Assembly (NCBI RefSeq): GCF_900446215.1
Contig: NZ_UAQZ01000001.1
Coordinates: forward strand, 620,001 to 684,000
DNA length: 64,000 bases
DNA from: Burkholderia cenocepacia
GTDB taxonomy: Bacteria > Pseudomonadota > Gammaproteobacteria > Burkholderiales > Burkholderiaceae
Reading direction: 5' to 3'
Shown here: piece after piece, positions 18,643 to 27,038 of the stretch
How positions within the stretch are numbered: position 1 is the first letter of the stretch
Layout of the letters: the number at the start of each line of letters is the position of its first letter
Position numbers and translations under genes: made by a program
The notes under the pieces: generated by a model
The model's database searches: none
The model's input: only the letters and a program-made list of their open reading frames with translations
What the model was told of the DNA's origin: nothing

Positions 18643-19563
18643 ATGCCCTTCCCGTCCCGCTTCGCCGCCCGCCTCGGCCGCTCCCTGCTCGTCGCCGCAT
18701 GCGTGCTCGCGTGCGGCGCATCCGTCGCCGCGGAACCGCTGTCCGGCACGCTCGAGAAGATCCGGCAGGCCAACCTGATTTCGATCGGTCATCGCGAAAC
18801 GTCGGTGCCGTTCTCCTACGTCGATGCGAGCGGCAAGGTCATCGGCTTCTCGCAGGACCTGTGCGAGCGCGTGATCGCCGCGGTGAAGGCGCGCACCGGC
18901 AAGCCCGACCTGCAGGTGCGCTTCATTCCGGTCACGTCGCAGAACCGCATTCCGCTCGTGCAGAACGGCACCGTCGATCTCGAATGCGGCGTGACGACCA
19001 ACCTCGCCGCACGCCATGCGCAAGTCGCGTTCTCGACCACCTTCTTCGTCGCGACGACGCGCCTGCTCACCCGCACCACGTCGGGCATCCGCGACTTCCC
19101 CGATCTGGCCGGCAAGACGGTCGTGACGAACCAGGGCACGACGTCCGAACGCCTGCTGCGCAAGATGAACGAGGAAAAGAAGATGAACATGCAGATCATC
19201 AGCGCGAAGGACTACGGCGAAGGGCGCCTCACGCTCGAATCGGGCCGCGCGGCCGCGTACATGATGGACGACGTGCTGCTCGCGGGCGTGCGCCAGCTCG
19301 CCGCGAAACCGGCCGACTGGCGGCTCGTCGGCACGCCGCAATCGTCGGAAGCCTACGGGTTCATGCTGCGCAAGGACGATCCGCAGTTCAAGGCGCTCGT
19401 CGACGGCGTGCTCGTGCAGTTGATGAAAAGCGGCGAGATCGACGCGCTGTACGACAAATGGTTCATGAAGCCGGTGCCGCCGAAGGGGCTGTCGTTCGAC
19501 TTCCCGATGAGCGACGTGATCAAGGCGCGCTATGCGGCGCCGAACGACGCGCCGCTCGAGTAA
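18643..19563 (+). CDS. Amino acid ABC transporter periplasmic binding protein (GltI-like)
   Basis: 306-residue family 3 solute-binding protein. Residues 1-27 form a Sec signal peptide (LLVAACVLACGASVAAE). The mature part starts SGTLEKIRQANLISIGHRETSVPFSYVD, the glutamate/aspartate-binding GltI pattern, with DLECGVTTN and DFPDLAGKTVVTNQGTTSERLL later. The ATG at 18643 has GGAGA upstream; an in-frame ATG 15 codons earlier would spoil the signal peptide. No permease or ATPase gene accompanies it. It is divergent from hut, so it may supply histidine or glutamate-like substrates to a transporter encoded elsewhere (inference). Confidence 0.88.
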   Translation: MPFPSRFAARLGRSLLVAACVLACGASVAAEPLSGTLEKIRQANLISIGHRETSVPFSYVDASGKVIGFSQDLCERVIAAVKARTGKPDLQVRFIPVTSQNRIPLVQNGTVDLECGVTTNLAARHAQVAFSTTFFVATTRLLTRTTSGIRDFPDLAGKTVVTNQGTTSERLLRKMNEEKKMNMQIISAKDYGEGRLTLESGRAAAYMMDDVLLAGVRQLAAKPADWRLVGTPQSSEAYGFMLRKDDPQFKALVDGVLVQLMKSGEIDALYDKWFMKPVPPKGLSFDFPMSDVIKARYAAPNDAPLE

Positions 19564-19584
19564 GCGCCGCGCGTCGACCCCGGC

Positions 19585-20340
19585 TTACGCGCGCGTCCAC
19601 GCGACGCATGCCGCGTAGTCGGGCGCCGCGTCGAGCCACGCCGCGTCGAACGCCGCGACGCCGGCAGCAGGCGCGGCCGGCTCGACGATCGTCGTCACGG
19701 GCGTCGTGGCGTCGCGCGGCGGCACGACCGCGAACGCGCGCAGCCCGCCGACGATGCCGGTGCCGAGCGCCTTGAGCAGCGCCTCCTTCGCGGACCACAC
19801 CCGCATGAATTCGCGCTCGCGCGTGCCGCCCGGCAGGCTGTCGAGATACGCGACCTCCGCGGGGGCGCACACTTCGCGCGTCAGCGCGCGCCAGTCGGCC
19901 GCGCGGTTGCAGCCCTCGATATCGACGCCGACGCGGCCTGCCGGCGCCCACGCGATCAGCGCATGATCGCCTGCGTGCGATACGTTGAAGTCGAGCGACG
20001 CGCGATGCGCGCGGTCCAGCGACGGCCGCCCCGATGCGTCGACGACGATCGCGACCGCTCGTGGTGCGATGCCGAGCGCCGCGCCGAGCACGTCGCGCAA
20101 TGCGGCGCGCGTCGCGGCGCTGCGTACCGCATCCTCGTGCCGCAGGAAGCGCGCGGCGCGTGCGCGCTCGTCGCCGCTCAGCGCCGCATACGCGGGCGAC
20201 GCGAGCGGCACGCGCCAGTCGAAATCGACGCGCGCGATCCGCACGCCGGCGCGCGCCGCGGCGGGCGGCACGTCGAGTGCGTGCACGCGCCACGCGCGGG
20301 GCGCTTCAACGGGAGAAGCGGAATCGGACGGAATGGACAT
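19585..20340 (-). CDS. 4'-phosphopantetheinyl transferase superfamily protein (Sfp type)
   Basis: 251-residue Sfp-type PPTase, which transfers phosphopantetheine from CoA to carrier proteins of polyketide, peptide or fatty-acid synthases. The two signature blocks are present: GVDIEGCN (Mg-binding Asp/Glu) and MRVWSAKEALLKALGTGI (W-x-x-KEA-x-x-K). The preceding NVSHAGDHALIAWA is also conserved. No carrier-protein or synthase gene is in this window, so it probably acts in trans. It converges with the preceding binding-protein gene. Confidence 0.9.
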   Translation of the reverse strand: MSIPSDSASPVEAPRAWRVHALDVPPAAARAGVRIARVDFDWRVPLASPAYAALSGDERARAARFLRHEDAVRSAATRAALRDVLGAALGIAPRAVAIVVDASGRPSLDRAHRASLDFNVSHAGDHALIAWAPAGRVGVDIEGCNRAADWRALTREVCAPAEVAYLDSLPGGTREREFMRVWSAKEALLKALGTGIVGGLRAFAVVPPRDATTPVTTIVEPAAPAAGVAAFDAAWLDAAPDYAACVAWTRA

Positions 20341-20467
20341 CGGCGCGCGGCAGCCTGTGCTGTGAAACGAAACGTCCGATGTTAATCGATCGCGGCCGCC
20401 CGAGGCCGCCGCGACACGATCGGGAATTGAACGGGGGCGGCGTGACGCGTTCGTGTCTGCCCCCCGA

Positions 20468-21511
20468 TCACCCGTTCGCGGCCCTACCCGGCACGCCGCT
20501 CCCCGTCACTCGTCCACGCGAAGCCGGATGCAGCGCATGCACGGCGCCCGGCGCGTCGGCGGGCAGCACGCCGTGTTGCAGCCAGTACAGCGCGACGGGC
20601 CACAGCGTATCGGTGAAGCGGCTGTGGAAAAACGCGAAATGGCCGATCGCGTCGACGCCGATGTCGGCCGGCGCGATCCGCAGATGCGTGACGTTGCTGC
20701 CCGTGTAGTAGCCGACCAGCCGCTCGATCGCGTCGACCGTGCCGAACGCGTCGTCGTCGAGGCCGATCGCGAGCATCGGCGCCGACAGCCCCGCGAAGCG
20801 GGCCGGCAACGCAGCGCGGCTCGCGCCGCTGTCGTCGAGCTCGCGGCCGATGTAGCCGTCCTCGAAACGCGGCTGCGAACGCGCCCACGACAGCGCGATA
20901 CCGCGCGGCGTGTCCTCCATCCAGCCGAGCCGCTTCGCGGGCACGTAGCCGAACACGGCCGCGAGCGCCGGCATCGCGACATGCCACTTCCACCACATGC
21001 GGCGCCGCTCGGCCGGCAGGTAATCGCGCCAGTACGCATACTGCGCGCCGACGGTCACCGCATGCCGCACATGCACGTTCGATGGCGCGAGGCCGAGCAC
21101 GCAGCCGCCGATGCTGTGCGCGACCACATCGAGCGGCTGGCCCGGAAACGCGTCGCGCGCGTAGTGCAGCGCGGCCTCGCAATCGAGCCGCCCCCAGTCG
21201 AGCCAGTTCGCGCGCAGCTTCGCAAGCTGCGCCGGGCGCGACCCGCCGATGCCGCGATAGTCGTAGACGAGCACGTCGCGCCCTTGCGCGAACAGCCAGG
21301 CCGCGAAGCGGAAGTAGTAGTCGCAGCGCACCGACGTCGCGCAATTGATCACCGTGACCGGCCGCACGGCGCCGCCGCCGCGATGGCGCCAGACGTGGCC
21401 GCGCAATGCGTAACCGTCGGCTGCGCGCAGCGTCACGGGCTCGGGCGGCAACGCCCCCGCCGCGCGACTGCCCTGCGCCGCCACCCCGCCTGCTTCGTTC
21501 GAAATCGTCAT
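20468..21511 (-). CDS. Alpha/beta hydrolase family protein
   Basis: 347-residue serine hydrolase-like protein. Landmarks are VINCATSVRCDYYFRFAAWLFAQGRDVLVYDYRGIGGS (oxyanion-loop region) and VVAHSIGGCVLGLAP, with the nucleophile Ser in a G/A-H-S-x-G-G elbow. A C-terminal His is plausible in IGHFAFFHSRF. It resembles the YheT/UCP037442-type predicted hydrolases; the substrate is unknown. CAGGAG lies before the ATG. Its 5' leader carries an array of three hairpins. Confidence 0.85.
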   Translation of the reverse strand: MTISNEAGGVAAQGSRAAGALPPEPVTLRAADGYALRGHVWRHRGGGAVRPVTVINCATSVRCDYYFRFAAWLFAQGRDVLVYDYRGIGGSRPAQLAKLRANWLDWGRLDCEAALHYARDAFPGQPLDVVAHSIGGCVLGLAPSNVHVRHAVTVGAQYAYWRDYLPAERRRMWWKWHVAMPALAAVFGYVPAKRLGWMEDTPRGIALSWARSQPRFEDGYIGRELDDSGASRAALPARFAGLSAPMLAIGLDDDAFGTVDAIERLVGYYTGSNVTHLRIAPADIGVDAIGHFAFFHSRFTDTLWPVALYWLQHGVLPADAPGAVHALHPASRGRVTGSGVPGRAANG

Positions 21512-21528
21512 CGTGTCTCCTGTCGACC

Positions 21529-21654
21529 TCAGTTAGCGCTTTGGCGCTTACTGAAGTCCCATGCATGGCTGTCGGTCCGAGTGAGCGCTTCAGCGCCGAT
21601 TCGGACCCGATGCATCGCGGTCGGCCCGGTGGGCGCTTCGGCGCCTGCTCGGCC
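21529..21654. repeat. Three tandem hairpins with 48-49 bp period
   Basis: Three imperfect tandem units each fold into a hairpin with a GCGC-N4-GCGC tip: 21529-21554 (loop tttg), 21574-21607 (loop ttca) and 21623-21654 (loop ttcg). Loop centres are 49 and 48 bp apart, and the first two units are each followed by an ATGCAT-containing link. They lie in the intergenic region between the alpha/beta hydrolase (minus) and a LysR gene (plus). No T-run follows, so they are not simple terminators. Confidence 0.75.
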
Positions 21655-21744
21655 CCTTCATCCGCGATCAACCGGCCTCCATTGAACTTGACGCGTGCCG
21701 CGTTCTCAACCAATCTTGCTGCTCCGTTCGCATGAGTCACGCGC

Positions 21745-22686
21745 ATGTCAACGCCACTCGTCCGTCTCCCGTCGCTCGATCTCGTCCGCGGTTTCGTCGC
21801 CGTCGGCCGCCGCATGAGCATCACGCTCGCCGCGCAGGACCTGTGCGTCACGCAGTCGGCGGTCAGCCGTCAGATCCATGCGCTCGAAGGGCATCTCGGC
21901 GTCGCGCTGCTGCAGCGCGGCTACCGGAAGATCGCGTTCACGCCGGAAGGCGAGCGACTGTTCCGCGTCGCCGATGCCGCGCTGCACGGTCTGCAGGACA
22001 CCGTCGCGTCGCTCGCCGCCGCGCGCGAGCGTCAGCCCGTGACGATCACCGCCAGCATCGGCGTCACCGCGCTGTGGCTGCTGCCGCGGCTCGGGCGACT
22101 GCAGGCGCGGCTGCCCGGGATCGACCTGCGCGTCGCCGCGAACGACAAGGTACTCGATTTGCGCGCCGAAGGCATCGACCTCGGCATCCGCTACTGCCCG
22201 CGCGAGCGAGCGCCGGCCGGCGCGCTGCGCCTGTTCGACGAGATCGTCGTGCCGGTCGCGCACCCCGCGCTCGCCGCGCGGCCGGTCACGAGCGCGGCCG
22301 CGATCGCCGATCACGTGCTGCTCGAATTCGACGGGCCGCCGCAACCGCAACTGCAGTGGCACGCGCATCTGCATGCGGCCGGGCTCGACGACGCGCGCCC
22401 GAAAGGCGTGCTGCGCTTCAACCAGTACGACCAGGTGATCCAGGCCGCGATCGCCGGCCAGGGCATCGCGCTCGGGCGGCTCGCGCTGGTCGCGCCGATG
22501 CTCGCCGACGGCCGGCTCGCGGTGCTCGGGCCGCACACGCAGACGCTGTCGGAAACGTACGGCTACTGGCTGTTCCAGCACGATCCGGCCCCGCGCCGCG
22601 AAGTCGCCGACGTGCGCGACTGGATGCTCGCCGAAGCGGCCGAATGCGACGCGGCGATGCACGCGCACGATACGACGTCGGCCTGA
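21745..22686 (+). CDS. LysR family transcriptional regulator (GcvA-like)
   Basis: 313-residue LysR regulator. The N-terminal DNA-binding domain is LPSLDLVRGFVAVGRRMSITLAAQDLCVTQSAVSRQIHALEGHLG, followed by the effector domain from about residue 90. The FNQYDQVIQAAIAGQGIALGR block is typical of the GcvA/AmpR-like subgroup. It lies divergently from the alpha/beta hydrolase and upstream of an MFS transporter in the same direction. Its target could be either; no clear LysR dyad was found in the 160 bp before the MFS gene. Confidence 0.92.
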   Translation: MSTPLVRLPSLDLVRGFVAVGRRMSITLAAQDLCVTQSAVSRQIHALEGHLGVALLQRGYRKIAFTPEGERLFRVADAALHGLQDTVASLAAARERQPVTITASIGVTALWLLPRLGRLQARLPGIDLRVAANDKVLDLRAEGIDLGIRYCPRERAPAGALRLFDEIVVPVAHPALAARPVTSAAAIADHVLLEFDGPPQPQLQWHAHLHAAGLDDARPKGVLRFNQYDQVIQAAIAGQGIALGRLALVAPMLADGRLAVLGPHTQTLSETYGYWLFQHDPAPRREVADVRDWMLAEAAECDAAMHAHDTTSA

Positions 22687-22845
22687 GCCGGCCGCGCGGA
22701 GACCCGTGCGGGCAGGCAAGCGCGCCCTCGCATTCCCGCTGCGCATGCGAACCTGACCGAATGATCGCTTGAGCGACGGCAGCCGCGATCGTCTAATCGG
22801 ATCGAGCGCGGCCGTTTCGCCGCGCGCCTTCATCCGGAGACACGC

Positions 22846-24078
22846 ATGACCCCGATCGAGCAGGAAGTCCGGCGCCGCTGGCTGCCCGTGCTGGCAGGCG
22901 GCCTGATCATGGGCGCCGCGCTCGGCATCCGTCACGTGCAGGGGCTGTTCCTCGCGCCCGTCTCGCTCGACCACGGCTGGTCGCGCGAAGCGTTCGGGCT
23001 GGCGCTGGCGCTGCAGAACCTGATCTGGGGCGTCGCGCAGCCGTTCACCGGGATGGTGGCCGACCGCTTCGGCTCGGTGCGCGTGATCGTCGCCGGCATG
23101 CTGCTGTACGCGGCCGGGCTCGTCACGATGGCGCACGCGGCCACGACCGGCCTGTTCACGGTCGGCGCCGGCCTCGTGATCGGCATCGCGCTGTCGGGTT
23201 CGGCGTTCGCGTCGATCTACGGCGCGCTGAGCCGCCTGTTTCCACCCGACCGGCGCGGCTGGGCGCTCGGTGTCGCCGGCGCGATCGGCGGGCTCGGCCA
23301 GTTCTGCATGGTGCCCGTCGCGCAGGCACTGATCGGCGGCATCGGCTGGCGCCACGCGTTCATCGCGCTGGCGCTCGTCGCCGCGCTGCTCGCGCCGCTC
23401 GCGGTGCTGCTGCGCGACCGGCCCGCGCAGGTGGCCAGCGGCGCCGCCGGCCCCGACCAGTCGATCGGCGAAGCGGTGCGCGAGGCGTTCGCGCATCGCG
23501 GCTTCTGGCTGCTGAACGCGGGCTTCTTCGCGTGCGGCTTCCAGCTCGCGTTCATCGCGACGCACCTGCCCGCGTACCTGCTCGACCACGGGCTGCCGGC
23601 GCGCCACGCGAGCGTCGCGCTCGCGCTGATCGCGCTGACCAACGTGGCCGGCACCTACGCGTGCGGCCATCTCGGCGGGCTGCTGCGGCGCAAGTACGTG
23701 CTGTCGGTGCTGTATCTCGTGCGCGCGCTCGCGATGGCCGCGTTCGTCGCCGCCCCGCTGTCGCCCGCGAGCGTCTACGTGTTCGCGGCCGTGATGGGGT
23801 TCACATGGCTCGGCACGGTGCCGCTGACGAACGGCGTGATCTCGCAGGTGTTCGGCGTGCGCTACATCGCGACGCTGTTCGGCTTCGTGTTCTTCGGGCA
23901 CCAGCTCGGCAGCTTCTTCGGCGTGTGGCTCGGCGCGCTCGTGTACGACGCGACGCATTCGTACCTGCCGCTGTGGCTCGGCTCGATCGCGCTCGGCGTG
24001 CTCGCGGCGCTGCTGCACCTGCCGATCGACGACGCGCGCGTCGCCCGCCCGGCGTCGGGCCGCGCGGCATGGGCCTGA
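22846..24078 (+). CDS. MFS transporter (oxalate/formate antiporter-like group)
   Basis: 410-residue twelve-helix MFS protein. It shows GAALGIRHVQGLFLAPVSLDHGWSREAFGLALALQNLIWGVAQPFTGMVADRFG, the pattern of the arabinose-efflux/monocarboxylate-type (OFA-like) MFS group, and duplicate half structure around residue 200. The substrate is not predictable. CCGGAGACACGC precedes the ATG. A 40-codon membrane ORF overlaps its 3' end by ten bases and could be translated with it. Confidence 0.88.
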   Translation: MTPIEQEVRRRWLPVLAGGLIMGAALGIRHVQGLFLAPVSLDHGWSREAFGLALALQNLIWGVAQPFTGMVADRFGSVRVIVAGMLLYAAGLVTMAHAATTGLFTVGAGLVIGIALSGSAFASIYGALSRLFPPDRRGWALGVAGAIGGLGQFCMVPVAQALIGGIGWRHAFIALALVAALLAPLAVLLRDRPAQVASGAAGPDQSIGEAVREAFAHRGFWLLNAGFFACGFQLAFIATHLPAYLLDHGLPARHASVALALIALTNVAGTYACGHLGGLLRRKYVLSVLYLVRALAMAAFVAAPLSPASVYVFAAVMGFTWLGTVPLTNGVISQVFGVRYIATLFGFVFFGHQLGSFFGVWLGALVYDATHSYLPLWLGSIALGVLAALLHLPIDDARVARPASGRAAWA

Positions 24079-24191
24079 TCCGTGCGGCCCTGACCGCCGG
24101 CACGCTCGCGTTCGTCGCGTGGTGCGGCGCGGCCTACTTCGGTTCCGACGTCGCCTACGCGCTGCTCGAGCACGTCGCGTTCTGCAATTGA
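24069..24191 (+). CDS. Small hydrophobic protein, 40 residues, overlapping the MFS gene
   Basis: ATG at 24069 lies inside the last codons of the MFS gene (10-base overlap) and the reading frame ends with TGA at 24191. The product (MGLIRAALTAGTLAFVAWCG and on) is almost entirely apolar, with one potential membrane helix and a short C-terminus ending AFCN. Overlap with the upstream stop would allow translational coupling. It fills the gap before the convergent photolyase gene. Coding status is uncertain because the ORF is short and the region GC-rich. Confidence 0.45.
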   Translation: MGLIRAALTAGTLAFVAWCGAAYFGSDVAYALLEHVAFCN

Positions 24192-24213
24192 GGCGGCGAA
24201 CCGCGGCGTACGG

Positions 24214-25698
24214 TCAGCGGCGCTTCGGCAACGCGGCCAGCGCGTCGAGCGCACGGGCACGCGCGGCCGCGTGTTCGACGAGCGGCGCCGGATAGTCGAT
24301 GCCGAGCCGGATGCCGGCCGCTTCGAGCGCCAGCGGCGACGCTTCCCACGGCGCATGGATCGACGCATCGTCGAGGCCGGCAAGCTCGGGCACCCAGCGC
24401 CGTACGTACGCGCCGTCCGGATCGAACTTCTGCCCCTGCGCGACCGGATTGAAGATGCGGAAATACGGCGCGGCATCGGCGCCGCAGCCAGCCACCCATT
24501 GCCAGCTCGCCGCGTTGTTCGCGGGATCGGCGTCGACCAGCGTATCGCGGAACCATGCTTCGCCCGCGCGCCAGTCGATCAGCAGGTGCTTGATCAGGAA
24601 CGACGCGACGACCATCCGCACGCGGTTGTGCATCCAGCCGGTCGTCCACAGCTCGCGCAGGCCCGCATCGACGAGCGGGTAGCCGGTCCGGCCGCGCTGC
24701 CACGCACGTAACGCGGCGGGATCGTCGCGCCACGGCATCGCATCGAATTGCGCGCGGAAGTTGTCGGTCGCGAGCGTCGGGAAGTGATACAGCAGCGTGT
24801 AGCTGAATTCGCGCCAGCCGAGCTCGCTCAGGAACTTGTCGGCATCGGCCGCGTATGCCGCGCCGCCCGCGCTCGCCGCGCCCTGCACCGCATGCCACAC
24901 CTGCCTGGGCGACACGTTGCCGAAGCGCAGGAACGGCGACAGCCGGCTCGTCGCCGGGCGGTCGGGCCGGTCGCGCGCATCCGCATAGCCGGCGAGCGAT
25001 GTCGTGAGAAACGCATCGAGCTGTGCATGCGCACCGGCTTCGTCGGGCGCCGGCCACGCATCGCGCAGTCCGCCGGCCCAGTCCGGCGCATGCGGACGCA
25101 ACGCGAGCGCGTCGAGCGCCAGCGCGCGGTCGCGCACGGCCTTCGGCCACGAATGAAACACGATCTGCCCGGGTGCCGGCAGCGGCGCGGCGACCGCGCG
25201 ATCGCGGCGTGCCGCGCGCCAGTACGCGGTGAATACCTGATACGGGCCGCCGCTGCCCGTCAGCACCTCCCACGGCTCGTTCAGCAGGCTGCCGTTGCTG
25301 CTCTCGACCGCCACGCCGCGCGCCTTGAGCGACGTCTTCAGCGCCGCGTCGGCGTCGCGCTGCGGCTGCGCATAGCGGCGGTTCCAGTACACGGCCGCCG
25401 CGCCCGTGTCGCGAACGAGTCGCTCGATCTCGCGCTGCGCGTCGCCGCGCAACAGCAGCAGGCGCCCGCCATGCCGCGCGAGCGCGGCGTCGAGCCCCGC
25501 CAGCGACCCGTGCAGCCACCAGCGCGCCGCCCCGCCGAGCGCGGGCCCGGCGCCGGCGCCCGTGTCGTCGACGAAGACGCACACGAGCGGCCGGCCGGAT
25601 TCGACCGCAAGCGTCAGCGCGGGCTGATCGGTCACGCGCAGATCGTCGCGGAACCAGACGATCGCGGGAGCAACGGACGACTGGGCGGGCACGGGCAC
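24214..25698 (-). CDS. phrB: Deoxyribodipyrimidine photo-lyase
   Basis: 494-residue DNA photolyase/cryptochrome family member. The N-terminal alpha/beta antenna domain begins IVWFRDDLRVTDQPALTLA. The FAD-binding C-terminal half has SRLSPFLRFGNVSPRQVWHAV, WREFSYTLLYHFP, TGYPLVDAGLRELWTTGWMHNRVRMVVASFLIKHLLIDW and the FRIFNPVAQGQKFDPDGAYVRRWVPEL block, all diagnostic of class I CPD photolyases. It repairs UV-induced pyrimidine dimers using light. A GTG start at 25698 is assumed; the ribosome site is weak and a second GTG lies two codons later. Confidence 0.93.
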   Translation of the reverse strand: MPVPAQSSVAPAIVWFRDDLRVTDQPALTLAVESGRPLVCVFVDDTGAGAGPALGGAARWWLHGSLAGLDAALARHGGRLLLLRGDAQREIERLVRDTGAAAVYWNRRYAQPQRDADAALKTSLKARGVAVESSNGSLLNEPWEVLTGSGGPYQVFTAYWRAARRDRAVAAPLPAPGQIVFHSWPKAVRDRALALDALALRPHAPDWAGGLRDAWPAPDEAGAHAQLDAFLTTSLAGYADARDRPDRPATSRLSPFLRFGNVSPRQVWHAVQGAASAGGAAYAADADKFLSELGWREFSYTLLYHFPTLATDNFRAQFDAMPWRDDPAALRAWQRGRTGYPLVDAGLRELWTTGWMHNRVRMVVASFLIKHLLIDWRAGEAWFRDTLVDADPANNAASWQWVAGCGADAAPYFRIFNPVAQGQKFDPDGAYVRRWVPELAGLDDASIHAPWEASPLALEAAGIRLGIDYPAPLVEHAAARARALDALAALPKRR

Positions 25699-25809
25699 CT
25701 CGATGACGAAAGCGAAAAGAGATGCGTATTGTCGCGGCTGCGCGGCGCGGTGTCGACGCCGCCGACGGTCGGGCCAATCCTGCCGCCCCGCCGCGCCCGG
25801 TGAAACGCC

Positions 25810-25826
25810 TTAGTCCGTTCCGACGA
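25810..25826. promoter_or_regulatory. Third copy of the TTAGTCC-N4-SGACGA operator-like dyad
   Basis: ttagtccgttccgacga matches the 31275-31293 arm at the first seven positions and at GACGA, with four variable central bases. It lies in the 320-bp divergent gap between the photolyase gene and the SRPBCC gene, about 190 bp before the latter. Apart from this site I see nothing firm in that gap. Confidence 0.5.
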
Positions 25827-26018
25827 TTCTTCACCGTGCGCGCCGGCCTACGCTCGATGTCGGGTGCGCCGCGCGGCGCCGCACGTCGCCGGCCGCGACC
25901 GGCCCCGCCTGCTCCGCGCCGCACCCGTCGCGCGCGCCGGCCGATACCGGCGCGATTCCTTCCGACCGCTGCACCGCCTGAAGCCACGCGGGCGCGCAGC
26001 CTGATCCGATCCGCCGCC

Positions 26019-26498
26019 ATGACCAAACCCTCGAATCTCGTCACCTCGATCACCGTCGACATCGATGCGCCGGCCGCCGTCGTCTGGGAAGTGCTGACCG
26101 ACTTCCCGCGCTACGGCGAATGGAACACGTTCTGCATCGGCTTCGAAACGACCGGCAAACTCGGCGATTTCGTGCACATGCAGATTCGCATTCCGGGCAC
26201 GGAGACCGTGATTCCCGTCGACGAAATCCTCGTCGCATACGAGCCCGAACGCCTGCTGTCGTGGGAGCAACGCCCGACCGACGACAACAAGGACGCCGCG
26301 CGCCGCGACCAGTACATCGACGCGACGGGCGCGGAGCGCTGCCGCTACTTCACGACCGACCAGTTCCTCGGCGTCAACGCGGACACGATCATGCAGCACC
26401 ACGGCGCGTGGGTGAAACAGGGTTTCGATCAGTGCGCGCGCGACGTGAAGCGGCGCGCCGAAGCGCTGCATGCGGCACGCACGCGCAAAAGCAGCTGA
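26019..26498 (+). CDS. SRPBCC family protein
   Basis: 159-residue START/SRPBCC-fold protein (polyketide cyclase/dehydrase and lipid-transport superfamily). The beginning ITVDIDAPAAVVWEVLTDFPRYGEWNTFC is the typical first strand and helices, and the end ..GAWVKQGFDQCARDVKRRAEAL is the long C-terminal helix that caps the hydrophobic cavity. The fold binds hydrophobic small molecules; catalytic function cannot be inferred. It is followed 13 bp later by a SnoaL-like gene. Both converge on the operon encoding the DHH phosphoesterase, SDR and sulfotransferase. Confidence 0.85.
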   Translation: MTKPSNLVTSITVDIDAPAAVVWEVLTDFPRYGEWNTFCIGFETTGKLGDFVHMQIRIPGTETVIPVDEILVAYEPERLLSWEQRPTDDNKDAARRDQYIDATGAERCRYFTTDQFLGVNADTIMQHHGAWVKQGFDQCARDVKRRAEALHAARTRKSS

Positions 26499-26511
26499 GC
26501 GGGAGCGGTCG

Positions 26512-26964
26512 ATGCCCGATCTGCACACGCTGTCCGATCATCACGACATCCGCGAGCGGGTCGTCCCGTATTCGAGCGCGATCGACTCGTGCGACTTCGA
26601 TGCGCTCGACACGGTATTCACGCCCGACGCGGCGATCGACTGTCGCGCAATGGGCGGCATCGCCGGTCGCTATCCGGACGTGAAAGCGTGGCTGCGCACC
26701 GTGCTGCCGCGATTTCCGCGGTATCAGCATCTGGTCGGCAACCTGTCGATCCGGCTCGACGGCGACACCGCGCGCGGCCGCACGATCTGCTTCAATCCGA
26801 TGGAAGTCGCGCTGCCGGACGGCGGCACGCAGGTGATGTTTCTCGGGCTGTGGTACGTCGACCGGTTCGTGCGTACCGCGCACGGCTCGCGCATCGCCGA
26901 GCGCGTCGAGGCGCGCTGCTACGGCCACAACGTGCCGGCCGCGCTCGCCGGGACGATCGGCTGA
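26512..26964 (+). CDS. Nuclear transport factor 2 / SnoaL-like family protein
   Basis: 150-residue protein with the NTF2-like cone fold pattern: an N-terminal helix pair (DIRERVVPYSSAIDSCDFDALDTVFTPDAAIDCRAMGGIAGRYPDVKAWL) then strands with FPRYQHLVGNLSIRLDGDTARGRT. Relatives include ketosteroid isomerase-like and SnoaL polyketide cyclase-like enzymes and dehydratases. The ATG at 26512 has GGGAG upstream. It is co-directional and nearly contiguous with the SRPBCC gene, suggesting that both act on the same hydrophobic metabolite (inference). Confidence 0.82.
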   Translation: MPDLHTLSDHHDIRERVVPYSSAIDSCDFDALDTVFTPDAAIDCRAMGGIAGRYPDVKAWLRTVLPRFPRYQHLVGNLSIRLDGDTARGRTICFNPMEVALPDGGTQVMFLGLWYVDRFVRTAHGSRIAERVEARCYGHNVPAALAGTIG

Positions 26965-27038
26965 TCCGGTCATGCTACGCGCGCCGTGCGATGGCTGCGC
27001 GACGCGCGCAGCGTCGATGCATTGCGTCGATCGCGGCG

